Shown piece after piece: positions 55,295 to 63,569 of a stretch of DNA of 64,000 nucleotides. The notes beneath the pieces are model-generated. The model had not been told where the DNA came from. It saw only the letters and a program-made list of their open reading frames with translations, and did no database searches. The number at the start of each line of letters is the position of its first letter. Positions within the stretch are counted from its first letter, which is position 1. Source of the DNA: Synechococcus sp. M16.1 (GTDB lineage Bacteria > Cyanobacteriota > Cyanobacteriia > PCC-6307 > Cyanobiaceae); contig NZ_CP047954.1 in NCBI RefSeq assembly GCF_014279895.1, positions 496,001 to 560,000 of the forward strand. The letters are read 5' to 3'. Made by a program: the position numbers and the translations under genes.

Positions 55295-55439
55295 AGATCT
55301 GATTCAGAACTCGCGAGACGCGCTCCGAAGAATCTGATCTGTGTCGCTTGCGCGACCTGATCAGTATCAACTGTCGCCCTGCCCTCCGTCAACAACTGAG
55401 CCATGGATCAGCCTGGTTTTGTCATGCGGGCGCCACCAC

Positions 55440-55470
55440 AAAAAAAATCCCGACGACAGAGTCGCCGGGA
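55440..55470 (-). terminator. Rho-independent terminator upstream of tRNA-Asp
   Basis: On the minus strand TCCCGGCGAC, loop TCT, GTCGTCGGGA makes a 10-bp stem with one G-T wobble, followed by eight T. It lies 41 bases after the end of the small gene 55512-55700 and should end the rplS/tRNA-Trp/small-gene transcript. Confidence 0.85.
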
Positions 55471-55511
55471 CATGAGGGAATACATCGGCTCAACACCGAA
55501 TAACCAAAAAT

Positions 55512-55700
55512 TCAGGGACGGAATCCTGCAGGTTCGATGAGCCGAACCTGATTGCCGCGGGCTGTGAATTCACGCCCTTGATCACTCTGAACGACCACAC
55601 GGCCGCCGGACTTGACGCGTATCACTCGGGCACGGACCCAGCCGAGGGCGGCTGACTCCAACACCTTCACAACATCACCAGGTTGAAGATCCAACTCCAT
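55512..55700 (-). CDS. Small SH3-like conserved hypothetical protein
   Basis: 62 residues from ATG at 55700. The sequence MELDLQPGDVVKVLESAALG, RARVIRVKSGGRVVVQSDQG and GNQVRLIEP is a beta-rich SH3/KOW-like barrel. No family name is secure. It is flanked by tRNA-Trp and the terminator, within the tRNA and ribosomal-protein neighbourhood, so a translation- or RNA-related role is an idea only. The longer in-frame start at 55733 is less likely. Confidence 0.75.
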   Translation of the reverse strand: MELDLQPGDVVKVLESAALGWVRARVIRVKSGGRVVVQSDQGREFTARGNQVRLIEPAGFRP

Positions 55701-55737
55701 GCTCAGAACCGGGAAACTGCACGAGGGGAACATCGGA

Positions 55738-55810
55738 CGCGCCGTGGAGGACTCGAACCCCCGACATCAGGTTTTGGAGACCTGCGTTCTACCAACTGAA
55801 CTAACGGCGC
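55738..55810 (-). tRNA. tRNA-Trp (CCA anticodon)
   Basis: Cloverleaf: acceptor GCGCCGT/ACGGCGC, anticodon stem CAGGT/ACCTG with loop CTCCAAA (anticodon CCA), T-loop TTCGAGT and discriminator G. CCA end not encoded. Lies 60 bases after rplS on the same strand. Confidence 0.95.
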
Positions 55811-55870
55811 AAGGCGATGTACCCCTCAGCCAACGTTGAAATTGGCAACTGATTGAACGAGGTCGAAACC

Positions 55871-56344
55871 TCAGCGATCGAAGCGCTGCTTCACGCGGGT
55901 GGCCTTGCCCACCCGTTCCCGCAGATAGAAAAGCTTCGCCCTGCGCACTTTACCGCGCCGTTCCACCTTGATGGAAGCCACTTGGGGGCTGTGCAGCATG
56001 AACACCCGCTCAACGCCGATGCCCTGGAAAATCCGGCGCACGGTGATGGTCTGGTTAAGGCCACCATGGCGCTTGGAAATCACCACGCCTTCGTAGGGCT
56101 GAACACGCTCCTTGTTGCCCTCGCTGATGCGAACACCAACGCGCACGGTGTCGCCCACATAGATCTCAGGGAGATCGTCCTTCTGCTGAGCCGACTCAAA
56201 GGAGCGAATCAGAGCTTCAGTGCTCAGTTTCTTGGCAGGGGCGCCGGAAGCATTGCTGGCCTTCGCCGCTGCTTCAGGTGCTGTTTCCACAGCCGTTTCG
56301 GTGTTGTCGTCGGTCACCGCTGTGTCCTTCGAATCGGCTGCCAT
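55871..56344 (-). CDS. rplS: 50S ribosomal protein L19
   Basis: 157 residues. The conserved L19 core is [52 protein letters not shown] and [15 protein letters not shown]. The first about 45 residues are a low-complexity, alanine- and acid-rich leader ([19 protein letters not shown]) found in marine picocyanobacterial L19. ATG at 56344 is preferred to one at 56368. It leads the L19/tRNA-Trp/small-gene set. Confidence 0.96.
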   Translation of the reverse strand: MAADSKDTAVTDDNTETAVETAPEAAAKASNASGAPAKKLSTEALIRSFESAQQKDDLPEIYVGDTVRVGVRISEGNKERVQPYEGVVISKRHGGLNQTITVRRIFQGIGVERVFMLHSPQVASIKVERRGKVRRAKLFYLRERVGKATRVKQRFDR

Positions 56345-56369
56345 CCCAGCTCCGCGTTGAATCGCCAAA

Positions 56370-56666
56370 CTATGAGTGTACCTTTCGACGCCATCGCTCC
56401 ATCAGGAGCCCTATGCCTGTGATCAGCATCCACAGCAGGCCGATGGCGTTGAGAAGAACGACGACCGGTTCCAGGGTGGAACCAAGCCATTCCCCCTCGT
56501 GCACGACCATTAGCCAGTGAACCTGGTCCCGGCTGGCTCCGAACCAGTCCCGTGCCAGGCGGTAACTGACACCGGAGAACACCGTCACCAGCAATGGCGC
56601 CAGAACGAAGGGTGCAACGCTTCGATGCAGTTCCCGCAAGCGCACGAGCAGCGACATGACCGGCAT
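56370..56666 (-). CDS. Small PepSY-like membrane protein
   Basis: About 98 residues from ATG at 56666 (or 56657). Two or three helices: [23 protein letters not shown], and [22 protein letters not shown], with [12 protein letters not shown] between. This HRxxAPFxLxPLLxTxxTGxxYR pattern matches PepSY-associated transmembrane proteins, which anchor or modulate transport complexes. It lies 25 bases upstream of rplS on the same strand and diverges from map. Confidence 0.7.
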   Translation of the reverse strand: MPVMSLLVRLRELHRSVAPFVLAPLLVTVFSGVSYRLARDWFGASRDQVHWLMVVHEGEWLGSTLEPVVVLLNAIGLLWMLITGIGLLMERWRRKVHS

Positions 56667-56710
56667 CAATTCGGTTGCTGTTGATAGCGTGACGGATATT
56701 GGGCTGAGCC

Positions 56711-57556
56711 ATGAATCTCTTTGCTGATCTTCTGGCATCCACCCAGGCAGCGCAGGGGCAAGTGACGGCGACGGGCCCGCGCATTCAGAAGCGTCGCGGC
56801 GTTGAGATCAAATCAGCCCGTGAAGTGAAGATCATGCGCCAGGCCAGCCACATCGTCGCCACCGTGCTGCGGGAGGTGATGGGAATGGTGGAGCCAGGTC
56901 AGACGACAGGAGATATTGATGCCTATGCGGAAAAACGCATTCGAGAGATGGGGGCGACCCCAAGTTTCAAGGGCTATCACGGTTTTCCGGCGAGCATCTG
57001 CGCCAGCATCAACAACGAAGTGGTGCATGGCATCCCCAGTCCGAAGCGTGTGATCCGCCAGGGCGATCTGCTGAAGGTGGATACCGGCGCCTATTTCGAG
57101 GGCTACCACGGCGACAGCTGCATCACGATCTGCGTGGGAGATGCACCCCAGGAAGCACAGACCTTGAGCCGTGTTGCCAAGGAAGCCTTGATGGCTGGTC
57201 TGAGCCAGGTCAAAGCAGGCAACACCCTGTTGGATATCGCTGGAGCTGTTGAAGACCACGTCAAGGCCAACGGGTTCAGTGTCGTGGAGGATTACACCGG
57301 CCACGGTGTCGGCAGGAACCTGCACGAAGAACCTTCCGTGTTCAATTTCCGCACCGACGAGCTCCCCAACGTCACCCTGCGTCCTGGCATGACCCTGGCG
57401 ATTGAGCCCATCCTCAATGCCGGCAGCAAGGCCTGCCGCACCTTGCGGGATCAGTGGACTGTCGTCACTCGCGACGGTTCTCTCTCGGCGCAGTGGGAGC
57501 ACACCGTTCTGGTGACCAGTGATGGATGCGAGATCCTTACCGATCGGGGCGACTGA
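56711..57556 (+). CDS. map: Methionine aminopeptidase, type I
   Basis: Removes N-terminal methionine from nascent proteins. The 281-residue enzyme has all five metal ligands: D124 and D135 in [19 protein letters not shown]198 in [15 protein letters not shown]232 in AIEPILN and E263 in QWEHTVLV. The first about 30 residues ([20 protein letters not shown]) are an extra extension before the catalytic domain, which begins [14 protein letters not shown]. Its end overlaps the convergent SDR by 20 bases. Confidence 0.96.
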   Translation: MNLFADLLASTQAAQGQVTATGPRIQKRRGVEIKSAREVKIMRQASHIVATVLREVMGMVEPGQTTGDIDAYAEKRIREMGATPSFKGYHGFPASICASINNEVVHGIPSPKRVIRQGDLLKVDTGAYFEGYHGDSCITICVGDAPQEAQTLSRVAKEALMAGLSQVKAGNTLLDIAGAVEDHVKANGFSVVEDYTGHGVGRNLHEEPSVFNFRTDELPNVTLRPGMTLAIEPILNAGSKACRTLRDQWTVVTRDGSLSAQWEHTVLVTSDGCEILTDRGD

Positions 57557-58256
57557 GGATCCGGCTGTAGATCCGCCGTCCAAGCTCGGTCAAAGGCATC
57601 AAGACATACGTCAGTGGGTTTGGTGTCACGATCACCAGGCGAAATCCCCAGCTCGCCTGGCGAAGTACTTGGCTTGCGACGAAATCGGCGCCCATCACCC
57701 CAATCGGATTGAGCGATGAGCGAAAGGGCCCGAGCACCAGCTTGCGCAGGATCAGGGCTTCTCGTCCGGTGGCATCAAGCACCGCACCGCGGATGCTCAC
57801 AAGTTGCCCCAGCATTCGCTTGGTGAGTTCATACACGGGACTGACGGCAGGCTGAATTTCAGCCTCTGAGGTGTTGATCCACACCTCCCTCGGATCAGCC
57901 TGCGGCGATGCTCTGCTGATGGCCTCAAATCGCTGCATCAGCCTCCAGCTGCTCAAGGTGTTGATCTCCAGCGCCTGATTGATCACTTCAGGGCTTTGGC
58001 CGCCTTGAGGATTGATCCCGTGGTTCAGCACCAGAACATCGAGCTCCTCCAGATCGGCGTCCAGGCTGGCTTCGTCTCCGCAGCTCCAGCTCACCCAACG
58101 GTGTGGGCCGTCCGCTTGCTCTGGAGGTATGGATCCGTGGGTGAAACCGACGACGTGGGCGCCTGCGGAACGGAAGCAACGGGCCAGAGCTGCGCCGAGG
58201 GCTCCACGAGCGCCTGTGATGCCGATCCGTTTGCCGAGAAAGGGGGACTGGGCCAT
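57537..58256 (-). CDS. Short-chain dehydrogenase/reductase
   Basis: 239 residues. The Rossmann cofactor loop is [18 protein letters not shown] (TGXXGXXG), a [10 protein letters not shown] matches the NAG-type loop, and the catalytic set lies in [21 protein letters not shown] (Ser, Tyr and Lys). The C-terminal [20 protein letters not shown] is the substrate side. Cofactor and substrate are not clear, and the NHG variant is atypical. It converges on map with a 20-base overlap. Confidence 0.82.
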   Translation of the reverse strand: MAQSPFLGKRIGITGARGALGAALARCFRSAGAHVVGFTHGSIPPEQADGPHRWVSWSCGDEASLDADLEELDVLVLNHGINPQGGQSPEVINQALEINTLSSWRLMQRFEAISRASPQADPREVWINTSEAEIQPAVSPVYELTKRMLGQLVSIRGAVLDATGREALILRKLVLGPFRSSLNPIGVMGADFVASQVLRQASWGFRLVIVTPNPLTYVLMPLTELGRRIYSRILSRPDR

Positions 58257-58310
58257 GGGGCCAGCTTGGGGCATCCTTGAAACGAGCGGAGCACGAATCA
58301 AGCACCAGCT

Positions 58311-58679
58311 GTGTCAGATGCCGCCCAACTGGTTCTGTTCGCTCCCTACTGCGGTGGCGTCAGTCGCGAGCAGGATCTATCCGCAGCCCTGCAGATCCTG
58401 GGGCGTGGCGCACTGCAGGGGCGGCGTCCGGTGGCCGGAAGCGATGGACACCCCTACGAAATCCGCTGGAATGGGGTCGCTGCACCGATGGAGAGGCTGG
58501 ACTGTCAGCTTCGTTTTCCCGGTCATCCCGAGGGAGATGTTGATTTCGCTGTTACCACCCATCAGCTGGTGGTCTGGTTGATGGATTGTTCCCATCTGCA
58601 GCCATCAGAGCCCGATTTGCCCAATGGGTTCTGGCAGTGGTTGTTGATCGAGCGTGGAGATGCTCCTGAACAAGCCTAG
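58311..58679 (+). CDS. Conserved hypothetical protein
   Basis: 122 residues from GTG at 58311. It starts MSDAAQLVLFAPYCGGVSRE and has LQLRFPGHPEGDVDFAVTTH-like content near the end (here CQLRFPGHPEGDVDF, then WLMDCSHLQPSEPDLP and WQWLLIERGD). No family recognised. The pattern VTTHQLVVWLMD and the terminal WQW suggest a folded small protein. It diverges from the SDR and is 26 bases ahead of the DRTGG gene on the same strand. Confidence 0.72.
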   Translation: MSDAAQLVLFAPYCGGVSREQDLSAALQILGRGALQGRRPVAGSDGHPYEIRWNGVAAPMERLDCQLRFPGHPEGDVDFAVTTHQLVVWLMDCSHLQPSEPDLPNGFWQWLLIERGDAPEQA

Positions 58680-58705
58680 ATTCAGTGGCGTCAGGCATCA
58701 CCTCC

Positions 58706-59803
58706 ATGGGAACGACACTGTTGATCGGATCGTGTGAGCCGTTCAGTGGGAAGTCGGCCCTTGTTCTTGGGATTGCTCAGCAGCTCGCCCGTGCCGGACA
58801 GCAGATCAGGTTCGGAAAGCCCCTGGCCACAAGCCTGGACTGGGACCCGAACCAGGGGCCGTTGCCTCAACCACTCATCGACGACGACGTTCGATTTGTT
58901 GGTGAAACGCTGAATCTGCCGCCTGAGCGTTTGATTCCGTCGATGCATCTGCTGTCGCCGACAACAGCTGCCCAGAGGCTTGGCCAAGGCGAGTTGGACG
59001 CTGGCCAAGGTTTTGCGGAGCTGCGCCAGTGCATTCAGTCTGACGATGGACTCACACTCTTGGAATGTGCGGGAAGCCTCCAGGAGGGTTTGCTGTACGG
59101 CCTCAGCCTTCCGCAGCTGGCCACAGGTCTCGATGCCAAGGTCGTTCTGGTGCACCTCTGGCAGGACAGCCGCAGTGTGGATGCGCTGCTCGCGGCCAAG
59201 CAGACCCTGGGTGACCGTCTGGTTGGAGTGGTGCTGAACGCCGTCACTCCAGAAGAGGTCGACAGCTTGGAGCGACAGGTGGTTCCTGCCTTGCAGGGCC
59301 TGGGCTTGCAGGTGTTTGGCGTTATGCCCCGTTCTCCTTTGCTGCGCAGCGTCACGGTCGGCGAGTTGGTGCGGCGCCTCAATGCCCGGGTGATCTGTTG
59401 CCAGGAACGGCAGGAACTGCTGGTGGAAACCCTGAGCATTGGCGCGATGAATGTGAATTCCGCCATGGAGTTCTTCCGCAAACGACGCAACATGGCTGTT
59501 GTGACGGGAGCTGATCGCACCGACATCCAGCTGGCCGCCCTTGAGGCTTCAACCCAATGTTTGATTCTCACGGGGGCTGGGGAACCTCTCCCTCAATTGA
59601 TCAATCGCGCCGAAGAATTGGATGTGCCCTTGCTCAAGGTGGAGCACGACACCCTGGCCACGGTGGGGGTGATTGAGCAGGCCTTCGGCCATGTGCGCCT
59701 GCATGAAGCCGTGAAGGCCACCTACGCCTTCCGTCTCGTGGAGGAGCATTGCAAGCTTGATCAGCTCTTCAATGCATTGAATCTGACGGTTCAGCACGCT
59801 TGA
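58706..59803 (+). CDS. DRTGG-domain protein with BioD-like AAA N-terminus
   Basis: 365 residues. The N-terminal part is a P-loop NTPase of the BioD/cobyrinic synthase type (LLIGSCEPFSGKSALVLGIAQ, then VVLVHLWQDSRSVDALLAA). The C-terminal part is a DRTGG-like domain (VVTGADRTDIQLAALEAST, then LILTGAGEPLPQLI and VPLLKVEHDTLATV). This layout is seen N-terminal to phosphotransacetylases, but here the transacetylase is absent. A nucleotide-sensing role is inferred. ATG at 58706 is preferred to GTG at 58685. It is followed by a SLOG gene after 16 bases. Confidence 0.85.
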   Translation: MGTTLLIGSCEPFSGKSALVLGIAQQLARAGQQIRFGKPLATSLDWDPNQGPLPQPLIDDDVRFVGETLNLPPERLIPSMHLLSPTTAAQRLGQGELDAGQGFAELRQCIQSDDGLTLLECAGSLQEGLLYGLSLPQLATGLDAKVVLVHLWQDSRSVDALLAAKQTLGDRLVGVVLNAVTPEEVDSLERQVVPALQGLGLQVFGVMPRSPLLRSVTVGELVRRLNARVICCQERQELLVETLSIGAMNVNSAMEFFRKRRNMAVVTGADRTDIQLAALEASTQCLILTGAGEPLPQLINRAEELDVPLLKVEHDTLATVGVIEQAFGHVRLHEAVKATYAFRLVEEHCKLDQLFNALNLTVQHA

Positions 59804-59819
59804 TGGTTGCTAACTTCCG

Positions 59820-60356
59820 ATGAAATCAGGCGGCAAGTTTTCCTTGGGTCAGTCACTGGATCTGCCGGCTCTTGATCGGGTTGACACGCTTGCGCAGGAA
59901 CTCGCTCTGCTGCAGGACAAAAGCCAACGAAGGATCGCCATTCTCGGTAGCCGCCATGTGCCCGTTGTGGCGGTTCACCTGATCGAATTGGTGGCTCGCT
60001 CATTGGTGCAGGAAGGCCATTCTCTGATCACATCCGGATCTCAGGGGGTGAATGCAGCAGTGATTCGCGGATGTCTTGAAGTGGATCCCTCCAAGCTCAC
60101 CGTGCTTTTGCCCCAGAGCCTCGATCGGCAGGTTCCTGAAATCCGCGATCTCCTGGATCGGGTGTTGCACCTTGTGGACAAGCCCGAGCAGGACGACCTG
60201 CCCTTGCCGATGGCCAGCAGTTTGTGCAATCAAGAGATCATCAACCGCTGTGATCAGTTGATCTGTCTCGCATTTCACGACAGTGAAACCCTGCTGGCGA
60301 GTGCACGAACTGCTGAGGACATGGGGAAGGTGGTGAGCCTTCTGTATTTCGACTGA
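59820..60356 (+). CDS. SLOG/DprA-like nucleotide-binding protein
   Basis: 178 residues. The Rossmann-like core is RRIAILGSRHVPVVAVHLIEL and HSLITSGSQGVNAAVIRGCL, similar to the SLOG superfamily that includes DprA (SGGARGID) and lysine decarboxylase-like LOG proteins. CDQLICLAFHDSETLLASAR follows. It lacks the DprA DNA-binding extensions, so a DNA-processing role is unlikely. Adjacent to the DRTGG protein in the same direction, forming a two-gene unit. The stop TGA meets MAPEG's reverse TCA in TGATCA (60354-60359). Confidence 0.78.
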   Translation: MKSGGKFSLGQSLDLPALDRVDTLAQELALLQDKSQRRIAILGSRHVPVVAVHLIELVARSLVQEGHSLITSGSQGVNAAVIRGCLEVDPSKLTVLLPQSLDRQVPEIRDLLDRVLHLVDKPEQDDLPLPMASSLCNQEIINRCDQLICLAFHDSETLLASARTAEDMGKVVSLLYFD

Positions 60357-60782
60357 TCAGCCGGCGGCGCTGATCACGGCCCGCAGTCCCTCCACGTAGC
60401 AGATGCCAACGGCAGTCACCCCCGTAGCCCAGCAGAGTCCCCTCAGGGGTGGGATGTTGCCGACATAGGCAAACAGATAAACAAATCGGATGCCTGGCCA
60501 GATCCACGCTGCTGCGATGGCCGTGGGGCTGCTGACTCCGCTAATCAGACACAACAGCATGGCCGGTGCCCCCAGGGTCAGTGCTTCCCAGCTGTTCTCC
60601 TGTGCCCACACGGCGCGCTGCCCGAAGGCGGGCAGCCGTTCAAACATCGCCCGAGGCGCCTGAAGATCCGCCATGGTGAAGTCGGCTTTGGCCCGTCCGG
60701 CACCGGTGAGCACGATGCTCACCATCACGACGGCTCCCATCAGACAAAGGGCCCAAGCAAACGCAGGAGTCATGACATCCAA
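60357..60782 (-). CDS. MAPEG family membrane protein
   Basis: 141 residues with four helices. MAPEG proteins (membrane-associated eicosanoid/glutathione proteins) include glutathione transferases and their bacterial relatives. Recognisable pieces: RAVWAQENSWEALTLGAPAM and WIWPGIRFVYLFAYVGN, where the arginine and ENS-type residues bind glutathione. The substrate in cyanobacteria is unknown. It converges exactly on the SLOG gene. Confidence 0.85.
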   Translation of the reverse strand: MDVMTPAFAWALCLMGAVVMVSIVLTGAGRAKADFTMADLQAPRAMFERLPAFGQRAVWAQENSWEALTLGAPAMLLCLISGVSSPTAIAAAWIWPGIRFVYLFAYVGNIPPLRGLCWATGVTAVGICYVEGLRAVISAAG

Positions 60783-60872
60783 TCAATCCCCGGGACCCTA
60801 ACGGGCTCAGGTGGGCCACACCCAGCTGGAGATCGATGGGTTTCTAAACTGGAGGATCGACAGGTTTGCGAC

Positions 60873-61370
60873 ATGGCCAGCACTTATTCCTTCGATGTGG
60901 TCTCTGACTTTGATCGTCAGGAGCTGGTGAACACCCTTGATCAGGTTCGTCGTGATGTTGGCAACCGTTATGACCTCAAGGATTCCGGCACCGAGATCGA
61001 TCTTGAGGAAACGGAGCTGGTGATCACCACGGCCAGTGATATGACGCTTCAGGCGGTGGAGGATGTGCTGCGAACCAAAGCGACCAAACGCAACCTCTCC
61101 CTCAAGATTTTCGATTTTCAAACACCTGAAACCGTCGGAGGCAACCGGGTGAAGCAGGTGGTGAAGCTGCGTAAGGGCCTCAGTCAGGAGATTGCGAAGA
61201 AGTTGAGCAAGATGGTGCGCGATGAGCTCAAAAAGGTGACGGTGGCGATCCAGGGTGAAAGTGTGCGGATCACCGGTAAGAGCAAAGATGATCTGCAAGC
61301 CGCGATTCAGCTCGTCAAGAGTAAGGAGGATGATCTTGATGTTCCTCTGCAGTTTGAGAACTATCGCTGA
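60873..61370 (+). CDS. YajQ family nucleotide-binding protein
   Basis: 165 residues with the family layout: MASTYSFDVVSDFDRQELVN, DVGNRYDLKDSGTEIDLEE and the C-terminal SKDDLQAAIQLVKSKEDDLD. YajQ members bind cyclic di-GMP or RNA in some bacteria. ATG at 60873 lies 90 bases from the divergent MAPEG start. Nothing in the neighbourhood points to its partner. Confidence 0.92.
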   Translation: MASTYSFDVVSDFDRQELVNTLDQVRRDVGNRYDLKDSGTEIDLEETELVITTASDMTLQAVEDVLRTKATKRNLSLKIFDFQTPETVGGNRVKQVVKLRKGLSQEIAKKLSKMVRDELKKVTVAIQGESVRITGKSKDDLQAAIQLVKSKEDDLDVPLQFENYR

Positions 61371-61478
61371 TTAAAAGAAAGACTGGTCGGTGATCAACAA
61401 CGAGTTTTGAAATTGCTTCGGCATGATTTTCAGTCTCGTCGCTCATGGTTGGCACGTTTTTTCGCTGAGAGCTGACGT

Positions 61479-61733
61479 TTAATTGCTCAGGTCCCGGGCC
61501 CGTCGGGCATCGATGATCTTTGCCAGTTCCAGCACATAGCCTGCGGTGCACCAGCGTCCATGACTGCGAGATCGGTTTTCAGGGTCCGAACGGATTTCAG
61601 CGGTCTCGGCCATCACGAGATCCAGCTCTCCCTGCGGCAGGTCATAGAGCTCCTGTAATTCCAGTTCCCGGCTGAGCAGATGGCTGCGAAACCATTTGCG
61701 GTTTTGTTCCTGGGGCGGGATGTCTCGGCTCAA
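61479..61733 (-). CDS. Conserved small hypothetical protein
   Basis: 84 residues. The sequence SRDIPPQEQNRKWFRSHLLS, QELYDLPQGELDLVMAETAE and WCTAGYVLELAKIIDARRAR is acidic then basic, predicted helical. No family known to me. It diverges from the phosphoribosyltransferase gene with a short gap. The 108 bases on its other side, 61371-61478, show no clear element. Confidence 0.65.
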   Translation of the reverse strand: MSRDIPPQEQNRKWFRSHLLSRELELQELYDLPQGELDLVMAETAEIRSDPENRSRSHGRWCTAGYVLELAKIIDARRARDLSN

Positions 61734-61768
61734 GGGGCATCACAGCGTGGATGTGTCATTCTCCGGCT

Positions 61769-62161
61769 ATGCAGGTACTGAGCTGGGCCCAATTCGATCA
61801 GGCGGTGCAGCAGTTGGCTTCACGCTTTGCCGGTTCTGCGGTGACCGGCGTTTATGGGGTCCCCCGTGGGGGCCTGTGCCTTGCCGTAGCGCTCAGCCAT
61901 GCCATCGATCGCCCCTTGCTCTCAGCACCTGAGCCATCAGCCCTGATTGTGGATGATGTCTATGAAACCGGACGCACCTTGCAGGCGTTGAAAGGTCAGG
62001 TGCCGCAGGCATCCTTTGCTGTTTGGGTCAGCAAGGTGCGTCCTGATTGGTGGGTGGCAGCCGAGGTTGCCGCGTCGTCGGAATGGCTGGTGTTTCCTTG
62101 GGAGAACCTTGAACAGGCCCGTGCCGATGAGCAGGCGTACCGCGCCTCCCGGGGCCTGTGA
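61769..62161 (+). CDS. Phosphoribosyltransferase
   Basis: 130 residues from ATG at 61769. The PRPP-binding loop is SALIVDDVYETGRTLQAL (VDDVXXTGXT), and GVYGVPRGGLCLAVALSHAI is the second conserved segment. The hood domain that selects the base is short, so purine or pyrimidine cannot be told. It could salvage a free base. ATG at 61751 is an alternative start. Its stop shares TGATG with the deoxyribosyltransferase gene. Confidence 0.85.
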   Translation: MQVLSWAQFDQAVQQLASRFAGSAVTGVYGVPRGGLCLAVALSHAIDRPLLSAPEPSALIVDDVYETGRTLQALKGQVPQASFAVWVSKVRPDWWVAAEVAASSEWLVFPWENLEQARADEQAYRASRGL

Positions 62162-62631
62162 TGCACAACAGCGCGCGCACGATTTATCTGGCGTCTCCTT
62201 ATGGCTTCTCGGAGCAATGGAAGCGGCTGTTGTTGCCGGAATTCATCGGGGCATTGGAAGCCCTGGGATTGGAGGTCTGGGAGCCCTTTGCTCGCAATGG
62301 TCAGGTGAATCTGGCGGAACCGGGATGGGCCTATCGCGTCGCGCAGCGGGATCTGCAGGATGTGCGTGATGCCGATGCGCTGTTCGCCATCGTGAATGGA
62401 ACGCCTCCCGATGAGGGGGTCATGGTGGAACTTGGTGCCGCCATTGCCCTGGGTAAACCCACCTTCCTGTTTCGGGATGATTTCCGCAGGTGCACCGATT
62501 CCGAGCAATATCCGCTCAACCTGATGGTGTTTGCCGGTCTCCCTGAGCGGGAGTGGCAGAAGTACGTCTACAGCGATGTGTCTGACATCACTGATCCCGA
62601 CAAAGCCTTGGCCTGTTGGGCGCGATCCTGA
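62161..62631 (+). CDS. Nucleoside 2-deoxyribosyltransferase
   Basis: 156 residues from ATG at 62161. The fold is indicated by RTIYLASPYGFSEQWKRLLL, DADALFAIVNGTPPDEGVMVE and LGAAIALGKPTFLFRDDFRR. The catalytic glutamate is E90 in VMVELGAAIA, with an aspartate in PPDEG. It exchanges bases on deoxyribose or hydrolyses deoxynucleosides. One base overlap with the phosphoribosyltransferase gene makes them a unit; cytidine deaminase lies opposite 72 bases on. Confidence 0.9.
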   Translation: MHNSARTIYLASPYGFSEQWKRLLLPEFIGALEALGLEVWEPFARNGQVNLAEPGWAYRVAQRDLQDVRDADALFAIVNGTPPDEGVMVELGAAIALGKPTFLFRDDFRRCTDSEQYPLNLMVFAGLPEREWQKYVYSDVSDITDPDKALACWARS

Positions 62632-62703
62632 TGTTCGGTTGAATCGTGGTCTTTTGATGCTGCGCGCTCTTGGATGAGCGCTTCAGGGCTGTGATGGTGT
62701 TGA

Positions 62704-63123
62704 TCAGTTGATGTTTGCTTGCCTCAGTTCAAAGGGAGCAGGAAGAAGTTGTTCGAGTTGCCTTGTGCCCACACCATCGATGCTCACCTTGGCCTTGCTT
62801 GGCAGCAGTTCCTGCATCACCTGACGGCAGGCGCCGCATGGCATCCGGGACCCTGGGGCTGCATCGCTCTGGGCATCGATGCAGCTCACGGCCAGTTCAA
62901 TCGGTTGTTTGCCTTGGCTGATCGCCGTGAAAAGGGCGACCCGCTCTGCGCAGATGCTCAGGCCATAACTAGCATTTTCCACATTGCAGCCGTCGATCAC
63001 ACTGCCGTCATCACACCGCACTGCGGCCCCCACGTGGAAGTTCGAGTAGGGGCAATGGGCACGTTCGGCGGCCCGACGCGCTCGCGCCAGTAAACACTCA
63101 GCGTTGTTCTCGGCAGGAGCCAT
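62704..63123 (-). CDS. cdd: Cytidine deaminase
   Basis: 139 residues. Zinc ligands and catalytic residues are SICAERVAL (C58, E60) and MPCGACRQVMQEL (C96, C99), the standard set. CPYSNFHVGAAVRCDDG and NVENASYGLS complete the family. It deaminates cytidine and deoxycytidine to uridine and deoxyuridine. The gene 63098-63562 overlaps its first 26 bases on the same strand. It is convergent with the deoxyribosyltransferase gene. Confidence 0.96.
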   Translation of the reverse strand: MAPAENNAECLLARARRAAERAHCPYSNFHVGAAVRCDDGSVIDGCNVENASYGLSICAERVALFTAISQGKQPIELAVSCIDAQSDAAPGSRMPCGACRQVMQELLPSKAKVSIDGVGTRQLEQLLPAPFELRQANIN

Positions 63124-63562
63124 GGGCCGTTTCCAAAAGGCTGCTCAGGGTTTTCGTCCCAGCTGATTGGGTCAGCCGGGACTGCTGGCTGAGTTCGAAT
63201 CCCTTTTGATCATCAATGACCAGATCTCCGCTCACAGCGACACGACTCTCCTGGGCAGGACCGCTGGAGGCGCCGGAGTCATTGAATGTGAGCGCTCCTA
63301 ACGAGGCTTCGTAGGACCAGTGATAGGTCATGCGAGAGCCCGCGATCTGTTCCACACCGGAACTGTTGAAGCGCTCCACCAGGGGGGTGAGTCTGCTGTC
63401 GATCACCGTCCGAGGTTCAATCGCAGGGTTCTCAGCCCGCTCAACCCGAAATTGCTGCTGCTTGAGCTGTCGGATGCCTGCAATCGGGCGGCCAGACCAC
63501 CTGGCCTCCACGGTCTGAATGGTGCAGACCAGTGGAGGTGGAGGTGGTGCTGAGGCCAGCAC
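63098..63562 (-). CDS. Hypothetical protein between hemL and cdd
   Basis: 154 residues from GTG at 63562, seven bases after hemL ends, extending 26 bases into cdd. The sequence has a proline stretch (SAPPPPPLVCTIQTVEARW), GIRQLKQQQFRVERAENPAI and TYHWSYEASLGALTFNDSG. No family recognised. Composition and reading frame look coding, and the gap from hemL to cdd has no other candidate. A start later in the frame is possible. Confidence 0.65.
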   Translation of the reverse strand: MLASAPPPPPLVCTIQTVEARWSGRPIAGIRQLKQQQFRVERAENPAIEPRTVIDSRLTPLVERFNSSGVEQIAGSRMTYHWSYEASLGALTFNDSGASSGPAQESRVAVSGDLVIDDQKGFELSQQSRLTQSAGTKTLSSLLETAHGSCREQR

Positions 63563-63569
63563 GGAATGA

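Noticed and set aside
62656-62675. GCGCTC...GAGCGC stem after the deoxyribosyltransferase gene
   Set aside because: Six-bp stem without a T-run; not adequate for a terminator call.
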